NCBI GenBank assembly: GCA_021736305.1
Contig: JAIPGD010000006.1
Coordinates: forward strand, 1 to 45,545
DNA from: Candidatus Izemoplasma sp.
GTDB lineage: Bacteria; Bacillota_I; Bacilli_A; Izemoplasmatales; Hujiaoplasmataceae
Length of the DNA stretch: 45,545 nucleotides
Direction of reading: 5' to 3'
Made by a program: the position numbers and the translations under genes. The notes under the pieces are model-generated. The model searched no databases and had not been told where the DNA came from. It worked only from the letters and a program-made list of their open reading frames with translations. This document shows, piece after piece, positions 10,734-19,552 of the stretch; the first letter of the stretch is position 1; each line of letters begins with the position of its first letter.

Positions 10734-11024
10734 ATGAATTTAAAAGGAAAACAAAAAGCTAAATTAAGAAGGTTGGCCAATGAAAGACCTATTATGTTTC
10801 AAATTGGACAAGCAGGTATTACTAAGAGTGTTATAAACAATATAATTGAGAATTTGGATAAGCATGAAGTTGGTCGAGTATCTGTTTTAAAAAACTGTCC
10901 AGACAGTTTTGAAAAAGTTATTGATGAATTAACAAAATCAGGAATCTATGTTATATATAAAATTGGTCATGTTCTATTGTTATATAAAGCAAATCCAAAA
11001 TTAAAGGATCGGATTCGATTATAA
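10734..11024 (+). CDS. yhbY: CRM-domain RNA-binding protein YhbY, ribosome assembly
   Basis: The 96-residue product is a single CRM domain (KGKQKAKLRRLANERP, then IGQAGITKSVINNIIENLDKHEVGRVSVL), the family that binds pre-50S particles. I took the ATG at 10734 with AAGGAG (10720-10725) eight bases upstream; the in-frame GTG at 10725 is part of that SD. The stop overlaps the surE start by one base. In Firmicutes yhbY usually sits by yqeH, aroE or nadD, so its place between mgtE and surE is a local rearrangement. Confidence 0.92.
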   Translation: MNLKGKQKAKLRRLANERPIMFQIGQAGITKSVINNIIENLDKHEVGRVSVLKNCPDSFEKVIDELTKSGIYVIYKIGHVLLLYKANPKLKDRIRL

Positions 11025-11755
11025 TGAAAATATTACTTACTAATGATGATGGATATAACGCAGAAGGAATTAAACATTTATATAAAGTTTTACAAACTTT
11101 TGGTGATGTATATTTAGTTGCCCCAGATAATCATATGTCTGGCGCATCTGTATCACGAATTTTCTGGGATAAAGTAAAAGTATTTGAGCATGGCGAAAAA
11201 ATTTATTCAATTGAAGGTACTCCAGCTGATAGTGTGGCTTTGGCTTTACACGGATTAAATATTAGACCCGATGTTGTCATATCAGGTATAAATTCAGGTT
11301 TTAATTTAGGCGCAGATACAGTCTATTCAGGTACAGTTGGCGCTTGTATGGAGGCTTTAAAGGCAAAAATACCCGCGGTAGCTCTTTCTGCTGATTATAA
11401 TCATTTGAATCAAACGAAAAAAGATTTGAAAAAAGTTTTAAACTTCATATTTGATAATAATTTATTGTCAAATAAATATCTGTTAAATGTGAATTTTATT
11501 TCTCGTAAATTTAATAAATCTAAAGGTATTATGATTACAGATTTAGGTTTTAGGCCAACTAGACATTTTTACGTTAAAGAAGATGAATTCTATGTTACAA
11601 AAAGAAATTTTCTAAATGAAGAGTTTACAGAAGAAACAGATTTATATGCAGTTAATAATGGTTTTATTTCAATTACTCCTTTAAAGTTTGCTAATCAAAC
11701 TCAATCAGGATTAAATGAATTAAGAAAAAAGGTGAATAATCTTGTTAAAGAATAA
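11024..11755 (+). CDS. surE: 5'/3'-nucleotidase SurE
   Basis: SurE is a metal-dependent phosphatase acting on nucleoside monophosphates. The 243-residue product begins with MKILLTNDDGYNAEGI, whose two Asp (residues 8 and 9) bind metal, and carries VVISGINSGFNLGADTVYSGTVGACMEA. Length and N-terminus match the family. It starts on the last base of the yhbY stop. It is an uncommon neighbour of the ylm genes; nucleotide salvage genes (deoC, deoD) are a few kb downstream. Confidence 0.95.
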   Translation: MKILLTNDDGYNAEGIKHLYKVLQTFGDVYLVAPDNHMSGASVSRIFWDKVKVFEHGEKIYSIEGTPADSVALALHGLNIRPDVVISGINSGFNLGADTVYSGTVGACMEALKAKIPAVALSADYNHLNQTKKDLKKVLNFIFDNNLLSNKYLLNVNFISRKFNKSKGIMITDLGFRPTRHFYVKEDEFYVTKRNFLNEEFTEETDLYAVNNGFISITPLKFANQTQSGLNELRKKVNNLVKE

Positions 11756-11912
11756 ACTTATTGCCATTTCGATTACAATTATTAATTTTATCATTGTAGT
11801 TTTATTGATTGCTTTCGTAATTAATAATACTTTTGTTAATATATTATTAGCTATCTATGTTATATTTTTTTCAAGCGTTATATCTTTTTTAAGTCGAAAA
11901 AAGAATATTTAG
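11742..11912 (+). CDS. Small two-helix membrane protein, hypothetical
   Basis: A 56-codon ORF starts at TTG 11742 inside the surE 3' end and stops at TAG 11910. It fills an otherwise empty 160-base gap before ylmE. The product has a basic start (LKNK), two hydrophobic stretches (AISITIINFIIVVLLIAFVI and ILLAIYVIFFSSVISFL) and a basic end (SRKKNI), a coherent small membrane protein. AAGGTG lies about eight bases before the TTG. I do not recognise a family. The weak points are the non-ATG start and the ease with which AT-rich DNA encodes hydrophobic residues. Confidence 0.5.
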   Translation: MLKNKLIAISITIINFIIVVLLIAFVINNTFVNILLAIYVIFFSSVISFLSRKKNI

Positions 11913-11924
11913 GGAGTGTTATAT

Positions 11925-12581
11925 TTGTTAAATAAGAAAAACTTAAATCATCTAGAAAGAAAATTAACTGATCAAGTGCTAATTGCTGTGACAAAATATG
12001 TCGGTAATGAAGAAGTTAGAAGTTTATTAGCTGCTGGTATAAATGATTTAGGAGAAAATCGTGTAAAGAATTTTTTAGAGAAGTATGAGACATTTAAAGC
12101 AGATGATATTACTTGGCATTTTATTGGTCATTTACAATCAAAGAAAGTAAAAAAAATGATTAACAAGATTGATTTTTTACATTCTTTGGATAGAATTTCC
12201 TTAGCTGATGAGATTGAAAAAAGAAGAAATAAACCTTTGCCTTGCTTTTTAGAAGTCAATATTGCTAATGATCCGAATAAATATGGTTTAAAACCAGAAA
12301 ATGTTTTAGATTTCTACAATAAAATCAAAGATTATGATAAAATTAATGTGATTGGTTTTATGGGTATGGCAAAACATACTGATAATTTAGCTATAATAAA
12401 AGAAAACTTTCAAGTATTGCTTGACCTAAAAAACTTATTTGATCAAAAAATAAAGGATAATAAAGTTTCTAAACTATCTATGGGTATGAGTAATGATTTT
12501 GAAATTGCAATTGAAATGGGAGCTACTCATTTAAGAATTGGTAGTTTTTTATACGAGGAGGAATATAATGGGTTTATTTAG
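11925..12581 (+). CDS. ylmE: PLP homeostasis protein, YggS/YlmE family
   Basis: YggS/YlmE is a single-domain alanine-racemase-fold protein that binds pyridoxal phosphate and buffers its pool; no enzyme activity is established. The 218-residue product carries the PLP lysine in LIAVTKYV, GENRVKNFLEKYE, WHFIGHLQSKKV, LEVNIANDPNKYG and the C-terminal LSMGMSNDFEIAIEMGATHL with the phosphate-binding Ser-Asn and R of LRIGS. The TTG at 11925 lies about eight bases after AGGGAG. It overlaps sepF by 14 bases. The order ylmE-sepF-yggT is the Firmicutes division-gene neighbourhood. Confidence 0.94.
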   Translation: MLNKKNLNHLERKLTDQVLIAVTKYVGNEEVRSLLAAGINDLGENRVKNFLEKYETFKADDITWHFIGHLQSKKVKKMINKIDFLHSLDRISLADEIEKRRNKPLPCFLEVNIANDPNKYGLKPENVLDFYNKIKDYDKINVIGFMGMAKHTDNLAIIKENFQVLLDLKNLFDQKIKDNKVSKLSMGMSNDFEIAIEMGATHLRIGSFLYEEEYNGFI

Positions 12582-12888
12582 TCGGAAAAACAAGATTGAA
12601 CCAACCGATGTTGAATTTGATGATATAACTTTTATCAAGGTGAATGATAATAAAAACATATATAAGTATGCTGAATTTATTATGCATCGTGAACCAATTG
12701 TTTTGAATTTTACCGATACTTTAATATCTGAAGCTAATGAAGTATTGATATTTTTATCAGGTGTTCTTTATGCATGTGATGGTGAAATCGTTAAAATTCA
12801 AGATAAGATATACTTAATGGCACAAAAAAGTGATTTATTAGGGCCAACTTTAAAAAGATTTGTTGATGAGTATCGGAATGATTCGTAA
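12568..12888 (+). CDS. sepF: Cell division protein SepF
   Basis: SepF tethers FtsZ filaments to the membrane and can substitute for FtsA. The 106-residue product has a short N-terminus MGLFSRKNK, a plausible membrane-binding helix, an acidic linker, then the SepF core (EPIVLNFTDTLISEANEVLIFLSG with LYACDGEIVKI). At 106 residues it is shorter than B. subtilis SepF (about 150) because the linker is short. GAGGAGG precedes the ATG, which lies inside the end of ylmE. As no ftsA is visible, SepF may be the main FtsZ anchor here (inference). Confidence 0.9.
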   Translation: MGLFSRKNKIEPTDVEFDDITFIKVNDNKNIYKYAEFIMHREPIVLNFTDTLISEANEVLIFLSGVLYACDGEIVKIQDKIYLMAQKSDLLGPTLKRFVDEYRNDS

Positions 12889-13169
12889 TGGATAGATTAT
12901 TACTGATTATTTATTACTTTTTATATATGTATTACTTTGTGATGATTGCATATATTATTTTATCTTGGACACCATTAGTTAACTCAAGATTTTATCAAAT
13001 ATTGAGAAGCATAGTTAACCCTTATTTAGGCGTTTTCAGAGGTTGGTTTGTGTTTAGTGGCATGGACTTTACCCCAATGGTTGGCTTACTTATTTACTGG
13101 TTTATATTACGGTTAGTAGGTTCAGCTGTGGCTGCTTCAGCTACTGCGTTTATATTAATTTTCAATTAA
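12888..13169 (+). CDS. yggT: YggT/YlmG family membrane protein
   Basis: The 93-residue product has two transmembrane segments around the family motif LRSIVNPYLGVFRGWF, followed by MDFTPMVGLLIYWFILRLVG. The family is found beside sepF in Firmicutes and beside YggS in many bacteria; a role in membrane or division-site organisation is suspected but not proven. The start overlaps the sepF stop (TAATG). In Bacillus, ylmH and divIVA follow before ileS; here the next item is the ileS leader. Confidence 0.93.
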   Translation: MDRLLLIIYYFLYMYYFVMIAYIILSWTPLVNSRFYQILRSIVNPYLGVFRGWFVFSGMDFTPMVGLLIYWFILRLVGSAVAASATAFILIFN

Positions 13170-13181
13170 ATTTTATTGTGC

Positions 13182-13210
13182 TTGCAAATTTCAACTAATT
13201 TTTGTATAAT
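13182..13210 (+). promoter_or_regulatory. Promoter of the ileS T-box leader
   Basis: TTGCAA (13182-13187) and TATAAT (13205-13210) are separated by 17 bases, directly upstream of the T-box. Confidence 0.8.
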
Positions 13211-13214
13211 TGGT

Positions 13215-13429
13215 AGAGAATAAAACGAAGATTAGGACAATAAAGATTTTAATAACAGAGAGCTTGTATGGGCTGAAAACAAGCAAGGAATCTTTTATCA
13301 CCTAGGAGTTAGATTAGCGAAGTGAGTAGTTAATCTCGTTTCCGGCGTTAACGGACGATAGAGTGCTAGTGAAAACTAGAATTAAGGTGGTACCGCGTTA
13401 TAGACGTCCTTTGATTAGGACGTTTTTTT
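13215..13429 (+). promoter_or_regulatory. T-box leader, isoleucine-specific
   Basis: The T-box sequence AAGGTGGTACCGCG is at 13384-13397, followed by the terminator stem ACGTCCT/AGGACGT (13404-13423) and a T-run. Upstream is Stem I with a GCTG apical box near 13272. The 3' strand of its internal loop holds ATC at 13297-13299, flanked by stems GATT/GAATC and TTAGG/CCTA. I read ATC as the Ile specifier. Uncharged tRNA-Ile pairing there and at the antiterminator allows read-through into ileS. Confidence 0.95.
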
Positions 13430-13447
13430 ATTTAAGGAGGAATTTAG

Positions 13448-16186
13448 ATGGAAAAGAAAGATTTTAAAGATACGTTATTAATCCCTAAAACAGATTTTCC
13501 TATGCGAGGTAATTTAGGAAAAAAAGAACCCAATATGCAAACAGAATGGGAAAACACAAATATATATGAGAAAGTTTTGGAGAAAAATAAGAATCGGCCA
13601 AAATATTTTTTGCATGATGGGCCTCCATATGCAAATGGATCAATTCATGCAGGACATGCATTAAATAAAATTTTAAAAGATTTTATTGTTAGGTATAAAA
13701 ATATGAGTGGCTTTAAGGCCCCATATTTACCAGGATGGGATACACATGGTTTGCCAATTGAAAATGCGTTGACAAAGAATAAAAAAGTTAATCGCAAAGA
13801 AATGGATCTTGCCAAGTTTAGAAACCTTTGTAAAGAGTACGCTTTAGAACAAATTGAAATTCAAAAAGTTCAGTTTAAACGTTTAGGAATTCTTGGGGAA
13901 TGGGATAAACCATATATTACTCTTGAGAAAGAATATGAAGCAGCTCAATATAAAGTATTTAATGAAATGGTAAAAAAAGGTTTAATCTACAAAGGATTAA
14001 AACCTGTTTATTGGTCTCCATCAAGCGAAACTGCTTTAGCTGAAGCTGAAATAGAATATAAAGATGTTGTTTCACCTTCAATATATATCGCTATGGAAGC
14101 TAGAGATACTTTAGATAAACTTCCTAAAAACACTAATTTTGTTATTTGGACAACTACACCTTGGACAATTCCTGCTAATTTAGCAATTGCTGTTGGTCCG
14201 GAAATAGAATACACTTTAATTAAAACTAATGGAGAATATTTTTTGGTTGGAAGAGAACGTCTTGAAACTTTAAAAGAGTTATTAGATTGGAAAAATGTGA
14301 CTAAAATCCAAAATATTTTTGGATGGGAATTAGAAGGTATGACTTATAAGCATCCTTTGTATGATAGAGTTTCACCTATTATTTTGGGCGATCATGTAAC
14401 CACTGAAGATGGTACTGGATTAGTACATACAGCACCAGGGCACGGTGAAGAAGACTTTGTTGTTGGACAAAAATATAACTTAGATGTATTTTGTCCTGTA
14501 GATGAACAAGGTTTAATGACTGGTGAAGCAGGAGAAAGATTTGCTGGTTTATATGTTGATAAAGCAAATCCTGAGATTATTGATGCTCTTTTTGAAAAAA
14601 AGTCTTTATTAGGCAAGTTTGATATGACTCATTCATATCCACATGATTGGAGAACAAAAAAACCAGTTATTTTTAGAGCTACTCCACAATGGTTTGCTTC
14701 AATTGATATTATTAGAGATGATATTTTAAAAGAAATTCAAACTATAAAATGGTACCCTTCTTGGGGTAGTGTAAGACTATCTAATATGATAAAAGATCGT
14801 GGTTCTTGGTGTATTTCAAGACAAAGGACTTGGGGAGTTCCAATTCCTGCGTTTTATACTGAAAAAGGGACTGCTATATTAGATCCAGAAGTTATTGAAC
14901 ATTTTGCTAAAATAGTTGAAAAAGAAGGTTCTAATGCTTGGTATACAAAAGAAGTAAACGAATTATTACCTCCAGGATATACTCATCCTGATTCGCCTAA
15001 TAACATCTTTAAAAAGGAAACAGATATTATGGATGTTTGGTTTGATTCTGGTTCAAGTCATCATGGTGGTATGTTAGAAAGAGGTTATGGTTATCCTGCT
15101 GATATTTATATCGAAGGTTCTGACCAATATAGAGGTTGGTTTAATTCTAGTTTAATAACTGGTGTTGCAACTAAAGGAGAATCTCCTTATAAAACTTTAG
15201 TGTCTCATGGATTCGTTTTAGATGGTGAAGGCAAAAAAATGTCTAAATCACAAGGTAATGTCGTTGATCCAAATAAGATTGCTAACACCTTAGGTGCTGA
15301 TATCTTTAGACTTTGGGTTGCTAGTGTTGATTATCAAGCTGATGTTAGATTATCAAACGATTTAATTAAACAAGTTTCAGAGTCATATCGTAAAGTTAGA
15401 AATACTATGAAATTTTTATTAGGTAACTTATTTGACTATGATAACAATAAAAATAAACAAGATTTTTCTAAGTTAGATGATTTAGATAAATATGTTCTTG
15501 TTAAAAACAATCACTTAATTAAAGAAGTATTAAATGCTTATGATGAGTTTAGATTTGATATTGTTTACCGTAAAATAACTAATTTTGCTACATTCGTTTC
15601 ATCTTTTTATTTAGATCCGGCAAAAGATGTGTTATATATCGAAGAAACTAATTCTCAAAATAGAAGAAATATTCAAACAGTTATTTTCAAAGTTTTAGAT
15701 ACTTTAGTAAGACTTTTAGCACCACTCATTCCACACACAACATCTGAAACTTATTCACACATTCCAAATATTAATCATCTTGAAGATGTTTATTTATTAG
15801 ATATGCCAAAAGTTGAAGAGTTATCATTTGCTAATGAAAAATTAATGGAAGATTTCTTAAGTTTACGTGAAGATGTTTTGAAAGCTTTAGAAAATGCTAG
15901 AAATGATAAAGTAATTGGAAAAAGTTTAAAAGCTCATATGAGACTTCATCCTAAGGAAAAAACAAGAGAATTATTAGATAAATTAAATATTGATTTAAAA
16001 CAAGCTTTTATTGTATCTAAACTAGAAATATTAGATTCCGGATTTGGAACTTATAAAGGTAAAGATATATCAATTGACATATTACCAGCTGAGGGAACAA
16101 CTTGCGATCGTTGTTGGCAAGTAGTTGAAATAGTAAACGAAGATGGAATCTGTAAAAGATGCGAAGATGTTGTTAAAAATATATAA
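13448..16186 (+). CDS. ileS: Isoleucyl-tRNA synthetase
   Basis: IleRS charges tRNA-Ile. The 912-residue bacterial-type enzyme has HAGH at residues 67-70 (HIGH signature), the editing domain with WTTTPWTIPANLAIAVGP, KMSKS at 597-601, the anticodon-binding domain, and a C-terminal zinc ribbon (C886-x2-C889, then CKRC). AAGGAGG lies seven bases before the ATG. Expression is under the Ile T-box. It follows the ylmE-sepF-yggT group, as ileS follows the division genes in Bacillus. A terminator follows. Confidence 0.98.
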   Translation: MEKKDFKDTLLIPKTDFPMRGNLGKKEPNMQTEWENTNIYEKVLEKNKNRPKYFLHDGPPYANGSIHAGHALNKILKDFIVRYKNMSGFKAPYLPGWDTHGLPIENALTKNKKVNRKEMDLAKFRNLCKEYALEQIEIQKVQFKRLGILGEWDKPYITLEKEYEAAQYKVFNEMVKKGLIYKGLKPVYWSPSSETALAEAEIEYKDVVSPSIYIAMEARDTLDKLPKNTNFVIWTTTPWTIPANLAIAVGPEIEYTLIKTNGEYFLVGRERLETLKELLDWKNVTKIQNIFGWELEGMTYKHPLYDRVSPIILGDHVTTEDGTGLVHTAPGHGEEDFVVGQKYNLDVFCPVDEQGLMTGEAGERFAGLYVDKANPEIIDALFEKKSLLGKFDMTHSYPHDWRTKKPVIFRATPQWFASIDIIRDDILKEIQTIKWYPSWGSVRLSNMIKDRGSWCISRQRTWGVPIPAFYTEKGTAILDPEVIEHFAKIVEKEGSNAWYTKEVNELLPPGYTHPDSPNNIFKKETDIMDVWFDSGSSHHGGMLERGYGYPADIYIEGSDQYRGWFNSSLITGVATKGESPYKTLVSHGFVLDGEGKKMSKSQGNVVDPNKIANTLGADIFRLWVASVDYQADVRLSNDLIKQVSESYRKVRNTMKFLLGNLFDYDNNKNKQDFSKLDDLDKYVLVKNNHLIKEVLNAYDEFRFDIVYRKITNFATFVSSFYLDPAKDVLYIEETNSQNRRNIQTVIFKVLDTLVRLLAPLIPHTTSETYSHIPNINHLEDVYLLDMPKVEELSFANEKLMEDFLSLREDVLKALENARNDKVIGKSLKAHMRLHPKEKTRELLDKLNIDLKQAFIVSKLEILDSGFGTYKGKDISIDILPAEGTTCDRCWQVVEIVNEDGICKRCEDVVKNI

Positions 16187-16230
16187 AAACATACTGCCGA
16201 AGTCTTTATGACTTACGGCAATGTTTTTTT
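16185..16230 (+). terminator. ileS terminator
   Basis: A long interrupted hairpin (ACAT/ATGT, TGCCG/CGGCA, AGTC/GACT around a TTTAT loop) is followed by seven T residues. Confidence 0.9.
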
Positions 16231-16257
16231 GAATTTAATTATAATATAATGTATAAT
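16229..16257 (+). promoter_or_regulatory. Promoter of the deoC operon
   Basis: TTGAAT (16229-16234) and TATAAT (16252-16257) are 17 bases apart. The -35 overlaps the end of the ileS terminator T-run. A second TATAAT at 16245 is an alternative. Confidence 0.6.
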
Positions 16258-16283
16258 TATATTGGTTACTTAAGGAGGTAATT

Positions 16284-16940
16284 ATGAAATATAATAAATT
16301 AATTGACCATACATATTTAAAAGCTTTTGGAACAAAAAAAGATATAGAAAAGCTTATTAATGAAGCTAAAGAATACAATTTTAAAAGTGTATGTATTAAT
16401 CCTGTACATGTTGCTTATGCTGAAAAGAAATTGCATGATAGCGATGTTTTAGTTTGTACTGTAATTGGATTTCCTTTAGGAGCAAACACAACTGAAACAA
16501 AAGTGTTTGAGACTTTAAATGCAGTTAAAAATGGCGCTGATGAAATCGATATGGTTATTAACATTGGAAAACTAAAAGAAAAAGATTATGACTATATTGA
16601 AGATGAGATTAATCACGTTTGTAAAGCAGCTGGTGACAAACTCGTTAAAGTTATTATTGAAATATGTTATTTAGAAGAAGAAGAAATTATAAAAGTAAGT
16701 CAAATTGTTGGAAAAACAAACGCTGAATTTATTAAAACATCTACTGGTTTTGGAACTGGTGGCGCAACTTATGAAGCTGTTAAAATTATGAAAAAGAATG
16801 TTAATGGCAAGGAAGTTAAGGCAGCTGGCGGTGTGCGTTCTAAAGAAGATTTGGAAAAAATGGTAGAAGCAGGAGCTACAAGAATTGGAGCTAGTAGTGG
16901 TGTTAAAATTATGAATGATGAAGAAGGATCAGATTACTAA
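16284..16940 (+). CDS. deoC: Deoxyribose-phosphate aldolase
   Basis: DeoC cleaves 2-deoxyribose 5-phosphate to glyceraldehyde 3-phosphate and acetaldehyde. The 218-residue product carries the Schiff-base lysine K151 in [13 protein letters not shown], the proton-relay segment VINIGKL near residue 91, and [18 protein letters not shown] precedes the ATG. It shares an operon with a membrane ORF and deoD, forming a deoxynucleoside breakdown unit: phosphorolysis gives deoxyribose 1-phosphate, and after mutase action DeoC yields glycolytic carbon. The mutase gene (deoB) is not in the window. Confidence 0.97.
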   Translation: MKYNKLIDHTYLKAFGTKKDIEKLINEAKEYNFKSVCINPVHVAYAEKKLHDSDVLVCTVIGFPLGANTTETKVFETLNAVKNGADEIDMVINIGKLKEKDYDYIEDEINHVCKAAGDKLVKVIIEICYLEEEEIIKVSQIVGKTNAEFIKTSTGFGTGGATYEAVKIMKKNVNGKEVKAAGGVRSKEDLEKMVEAGATRIGASSGVKIMNDEEGSDY

Positions 16941-17515
16941 TGAGTAGATTACAAGAAGATGTTTTTCAACAAACAAAAAATTTAGTTGGTAAAGTAAATT
17001 TATTTAGAATTATTCTTTATACGCTAATATCTGCAGTAATTATTATAGCTGTTTTATATCTATTTGATTACTTTACTATTGAAGTTGTATTTATTATTTT
17101 AATAATGTCGTTATTGTATAGTTTCTTGCGCGATTTTTCTATCACTAAATATTCTGCGAAACAAATGCAAGTATTATACAATTATTCACTTGAAAAACAC
17201 GGAGATATAGATCTTTACATACCAGTTTTCAAAAAATCTCGTCAAGGCTATTTATTAAAACGATCTGCATTAATAATTAAAGATGGAGAACTATTTTTAG
17301 AAGCCTTCAAGCAAAAACGCAGTAAAAAACAACAACAAGTTAGTATATCTGTTAAATACGGCGAGAAATTTGTGATTGATTTTCAAAAAGTTGACAAGAA
17401 TGGTAAAACCATAACATTTGATTCAACTTTTGCAACTCAGTATTATCGTTTTTCAATTGTAAACAATAAAGAAGCTTTAAATTTAATTGAAAAAGCTAAA
17501 AAAGGAGGATTATAA
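16940..17515 (+). CDS. Hypothetical membrane protein in the deo operon
   Basis: The 191-residue product is not recognised. It has a short cytoplasmic start, two adjacent hydrophobic helices (about residues 24-43 and 46-66), then a roughly 125-residue soluble part with alternating beta-type patterns (LIIKDGELFLEAFKQK, QQVSISVKYGEKFVIDF), resembling a PH- or YcxB-like small beta domain anchored by an N-terminal hairpin. It starts on the last base of the deoC stop and ends two bases before the deoD start, so it is firmly in the operon. Confidence 0.85.
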   Translation: MSRLQEDVFQQTKNLVGKVNLFRIILYTLISAVIIIAVLYLFDYFTIEVVFIILIMSLLYSFLRDFSITKYSAKQMQVLYNYSLEKHGDIDLYIPVFKKSRQGYLLKRSALIIKDGELFLEAFKQKRSKKQQQVSISVKYGEKFVIDFQKVDKNGKTITFDSTFATQYYRFSIVNNKEALNLIEKAKKGGL

Positions 17516-17516
17516 T

Positions 17517-18224
17517 ATGTCAACACCACATATAAAAGCAGAAAAAAAAGATATAGCAAAAACAGTATTAATGCCTGGAGATCCATTAAGAGCTAAATAT
17601 ATTGCTGATACATTCTTAGATAATGTAACTCAATTTAATGAAGTAAGAAATATGTTTGGTTACACAGGTTATTATAATGGAAGAAAAATTTCAGTTATGG
17701 GTTCAGGAATGGGTCAACCTTCTATAGGAATTTACTCATATGAATTATTCAAATTTTTTGATGTAGAAAATATTGTAAGAATTGGTTCTTGTGGAGCTTA
17801 TTCAAAAGATTTAAAATTATATGATACTATTTTAGCAAGTGAAGCTTTTTCTGAATCTACCTATGCCTATGTACAAAACAAAGAAAAACGCGATACATTA
17901 CCGGCTTCAAGAGATTTAAATAATAAATTAGTAAGTATTGCAAAAGATTTAGATATACCTTTAAATATAGGAATAGTTCACTCTAGCGATGTATTTTACC
18001 GAGAAAATCCGGATGATGCTATTAAACAAGCTAAAGAAAAAGACTTATTAGGCGTTGAGATGGAATCATATGCATTGTTTCATAATGCTAATGTTACAGA
18101 TAAAAAAGCAGCTTGTTTACTAACTGTATCAGATTCATTAGTTACTTCTGAATCAACTACACCTGAAGAAAGACAAACGGCTTTTACAAATATGATGAAA
18201 ATTGCCTTAGAATTGGCAGAATAA
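17517..18224 (+). CDS. deoD: Purine-nucleoside phosphorylase, DeoD type
   Basis: DeoD phosphorolyses purine (deoxy)nucleosides to base and (deoxy)ribose 1-phosphate. The 235-residue product has MPGDPLRAKYIADTFL near residue 20, IVRIGSCGAYSKD, the substrate motif GVEMESYALF and TVSDSLVT, matching the hexameric bacterial class. I chose the ATG at 17517 because AAAGGAGG ends nine bases before it; upstream in-frame codons lie inside the preceding gene. A terminator follows closely. Confidence 0.96.
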   Translation: MSTPHIKAEKKDIAKTVLMPGDPLRAKYIADTFLDNVTQFNEVRNMFGYTGYYNGRKISVMGSGMGQPSIGIYSYELFKFFDVENIVRIGSCGAYSKDLKLYDTILASEAFSESTYAYVQNKEKRDTLPASRDLNNKLVSIAKDLDIPLNIGIVHSSDVFYRENPDDAIKQAKEKDLLGVEMESYALFHNANVTDKKAACLLTVSDSLVTSESTTPEERQTAFTNMMKIALELAE

Positions 18225-18227
18225 TTC

Positions 18228-18250
18228 AAAGGATGGCAACATCCTTTTTT
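18228..18250 (+). terminator. Terminator after deoD
   Basis: AAAGGATG and CATCCTTT pair around a GCAA tetraloop, followed by further T residues. The T-run ends only about 12 bases before the next start codon. Confidence 0.85.
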
Positions 18251-18262
18251 ATTGAGGGGTTT

Positions 18263-19552
18263 ATGGATTATTATTCAAAAACAATTAATGGAATCGAAGT
18301 TAACTATCTAAAAATTAATAAACATAAGCATATTATTGTTGCATATAATTTTATTTCATTATATGATTATCAAACTTTTAATGAGCGAAATATGATACCT
18401 AATATTTTGGAGAATAATATGCGAAAATATCCGACAAAAGATAAGTTCAATTTGCATTTAGATATGCTTTATGGAGCTATTTTTAAAGCGGATATTTATA
18501 GCCGTGGAAATTTATTGGCGAATAACTTTTATTTAAAGTTTGTTAACAAGAAATATTTACGAGACCAAATAAATTTAACTAAAGATGCTTTTATGTTTTT
18601 AAATGAGCTTATTTATAATCCTAAAACATACAATAATTACTTAACGCAAAAATCAGTAAATGACCAATTATATGAAGCAAAAGATATACTAAAAACTTTT
18701 AATCAAGATAAACCAACACATGCTTATATAAACTTTAAAAAAGCGATTCTTAATGATAATAAAAAGCGTTTAAAAATTTATCCCGTAGAACAAAAACTAA
18801 AAGATGTAAACAAAATAACCATTACTAAAAGTTATTTCGATATGTTAAACAATGATCAAATGAAAATTTTTGTGATTGGTGATTTTGATTCTGAAGAGAT
18901 TGATAATATTATAAAATCTAATTTAAGACCAAGAAAAATCACCCAAATTCAAACGCTGAAAAACTTTAATAATAATAATAATAAAATAAATTCTAATGTA
19001 AAAGATATTAAAGAGGTAGATGAATTAAGTATTTCAAGATTATACTTAGGTTATAAAGTTAACGTTAATTTTAACTCAAGATTATATTTTGCTTTAAATC
19101 TCTTAAATATTATTATAGGGGGCTATTCTAAATCTAAATTATTTTCTGTGATTAGAGAAGAACTAAATTTAGTCTATTTTATTTATAGCAGTTATAATCA
19201 TGATACTGGTATATTATATATTAATTTTGAATGTGAACCAGTTGATGAGAATAAGGCCATAGATCAGATTAAATCTATTATTGATGCTGTTAAACATGGA
19301 GAATTTTCAGATTTAGAAATTATTCGAGCAAAGGATTATCTAATTAAACAATTTAAATCTCGTGCAGATAGTTTATCTGGTTTGCTAAATTTATCAATTT
19401 TAGCTGATATTGAAGAAAATCAAAGATTCGATTTAGATAAAACAATTAATGATTATAAAAATATAACAAAAGCTGATTTAGTTGAAGCGTCATTATTATT
19501 GTCATTAGATACAATCTATCGATATACAAAAAAGGATGATTATAATGATTAA
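18263..19552 (+). CDS. M16-family peptidase-like protein without HxxEH (YmfF-like)
   Basis: The 429-residue product shows the M16 fold pattern: a start like KTINGIEVNYLKINKHKHIIVAYN, a KDKFNLHLDMLYGAIFKADIYSRG block, and a C-terminal lobe with LYLGYKVNVNFNSRLYFALNLLNIIIGG and SKSKLFSVIREELNLVYFIYSSYN. The zinc motif HxxEH is absent, so it is presumably the non-catalytic partner of the next gene, as in YmfF/YmfH pairs. The ATG at 18263 has GAGGGG upstream; an in-frame ATG at 18233 lies within the terminator stem and is rejected. It overlaps the next gene by eight bases. Confidence 0.88.
   Translation: MDYYSKTINGIEVNYLKINKHKHIIVAYNFISLYDYQTFNERNMIPNILENNMRKYPTKDKFNLHLDMLYGAIFKADIYSRGNLLANNFYLKFVNKKYLRDQINLTKDAFMFLNELIYNPKTYNNYLTQKSVNDQLYEAKDILKTFNQDKPTHAYINFKKAILNDNKKRLKIYPVEQKLKDVNKITITKSYFDMLNNDQMKIFVIGDFDSEEIDNIIKSNLRPRKITQIQTLKNFNNNNNKINSNVKDIKEVDELSISRLYLGYKVNVNFNSRLYFALNLLNIIIGGYSKSKLFSVIREELNLVYFIYSSYNHDTGILYINFECEPVDENKAIDQIKSIIDAVKHGEFSDLEIIRAKDYLIKQFKSRADSLSGLLNLSILADIEENQRFDLDKTINDYKNITKADLVEASLLLSLDTIYRYTKKDDYND

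Noticed and set aside
13016-14616. Several open frames of 60-75 codons antisense to ileS (for example at 14008-14214 and 14392-14616)
   Set aside because: They are fully inside a conserved gene, have no SD or family signal, and follow the codon bias of the opposite strand.
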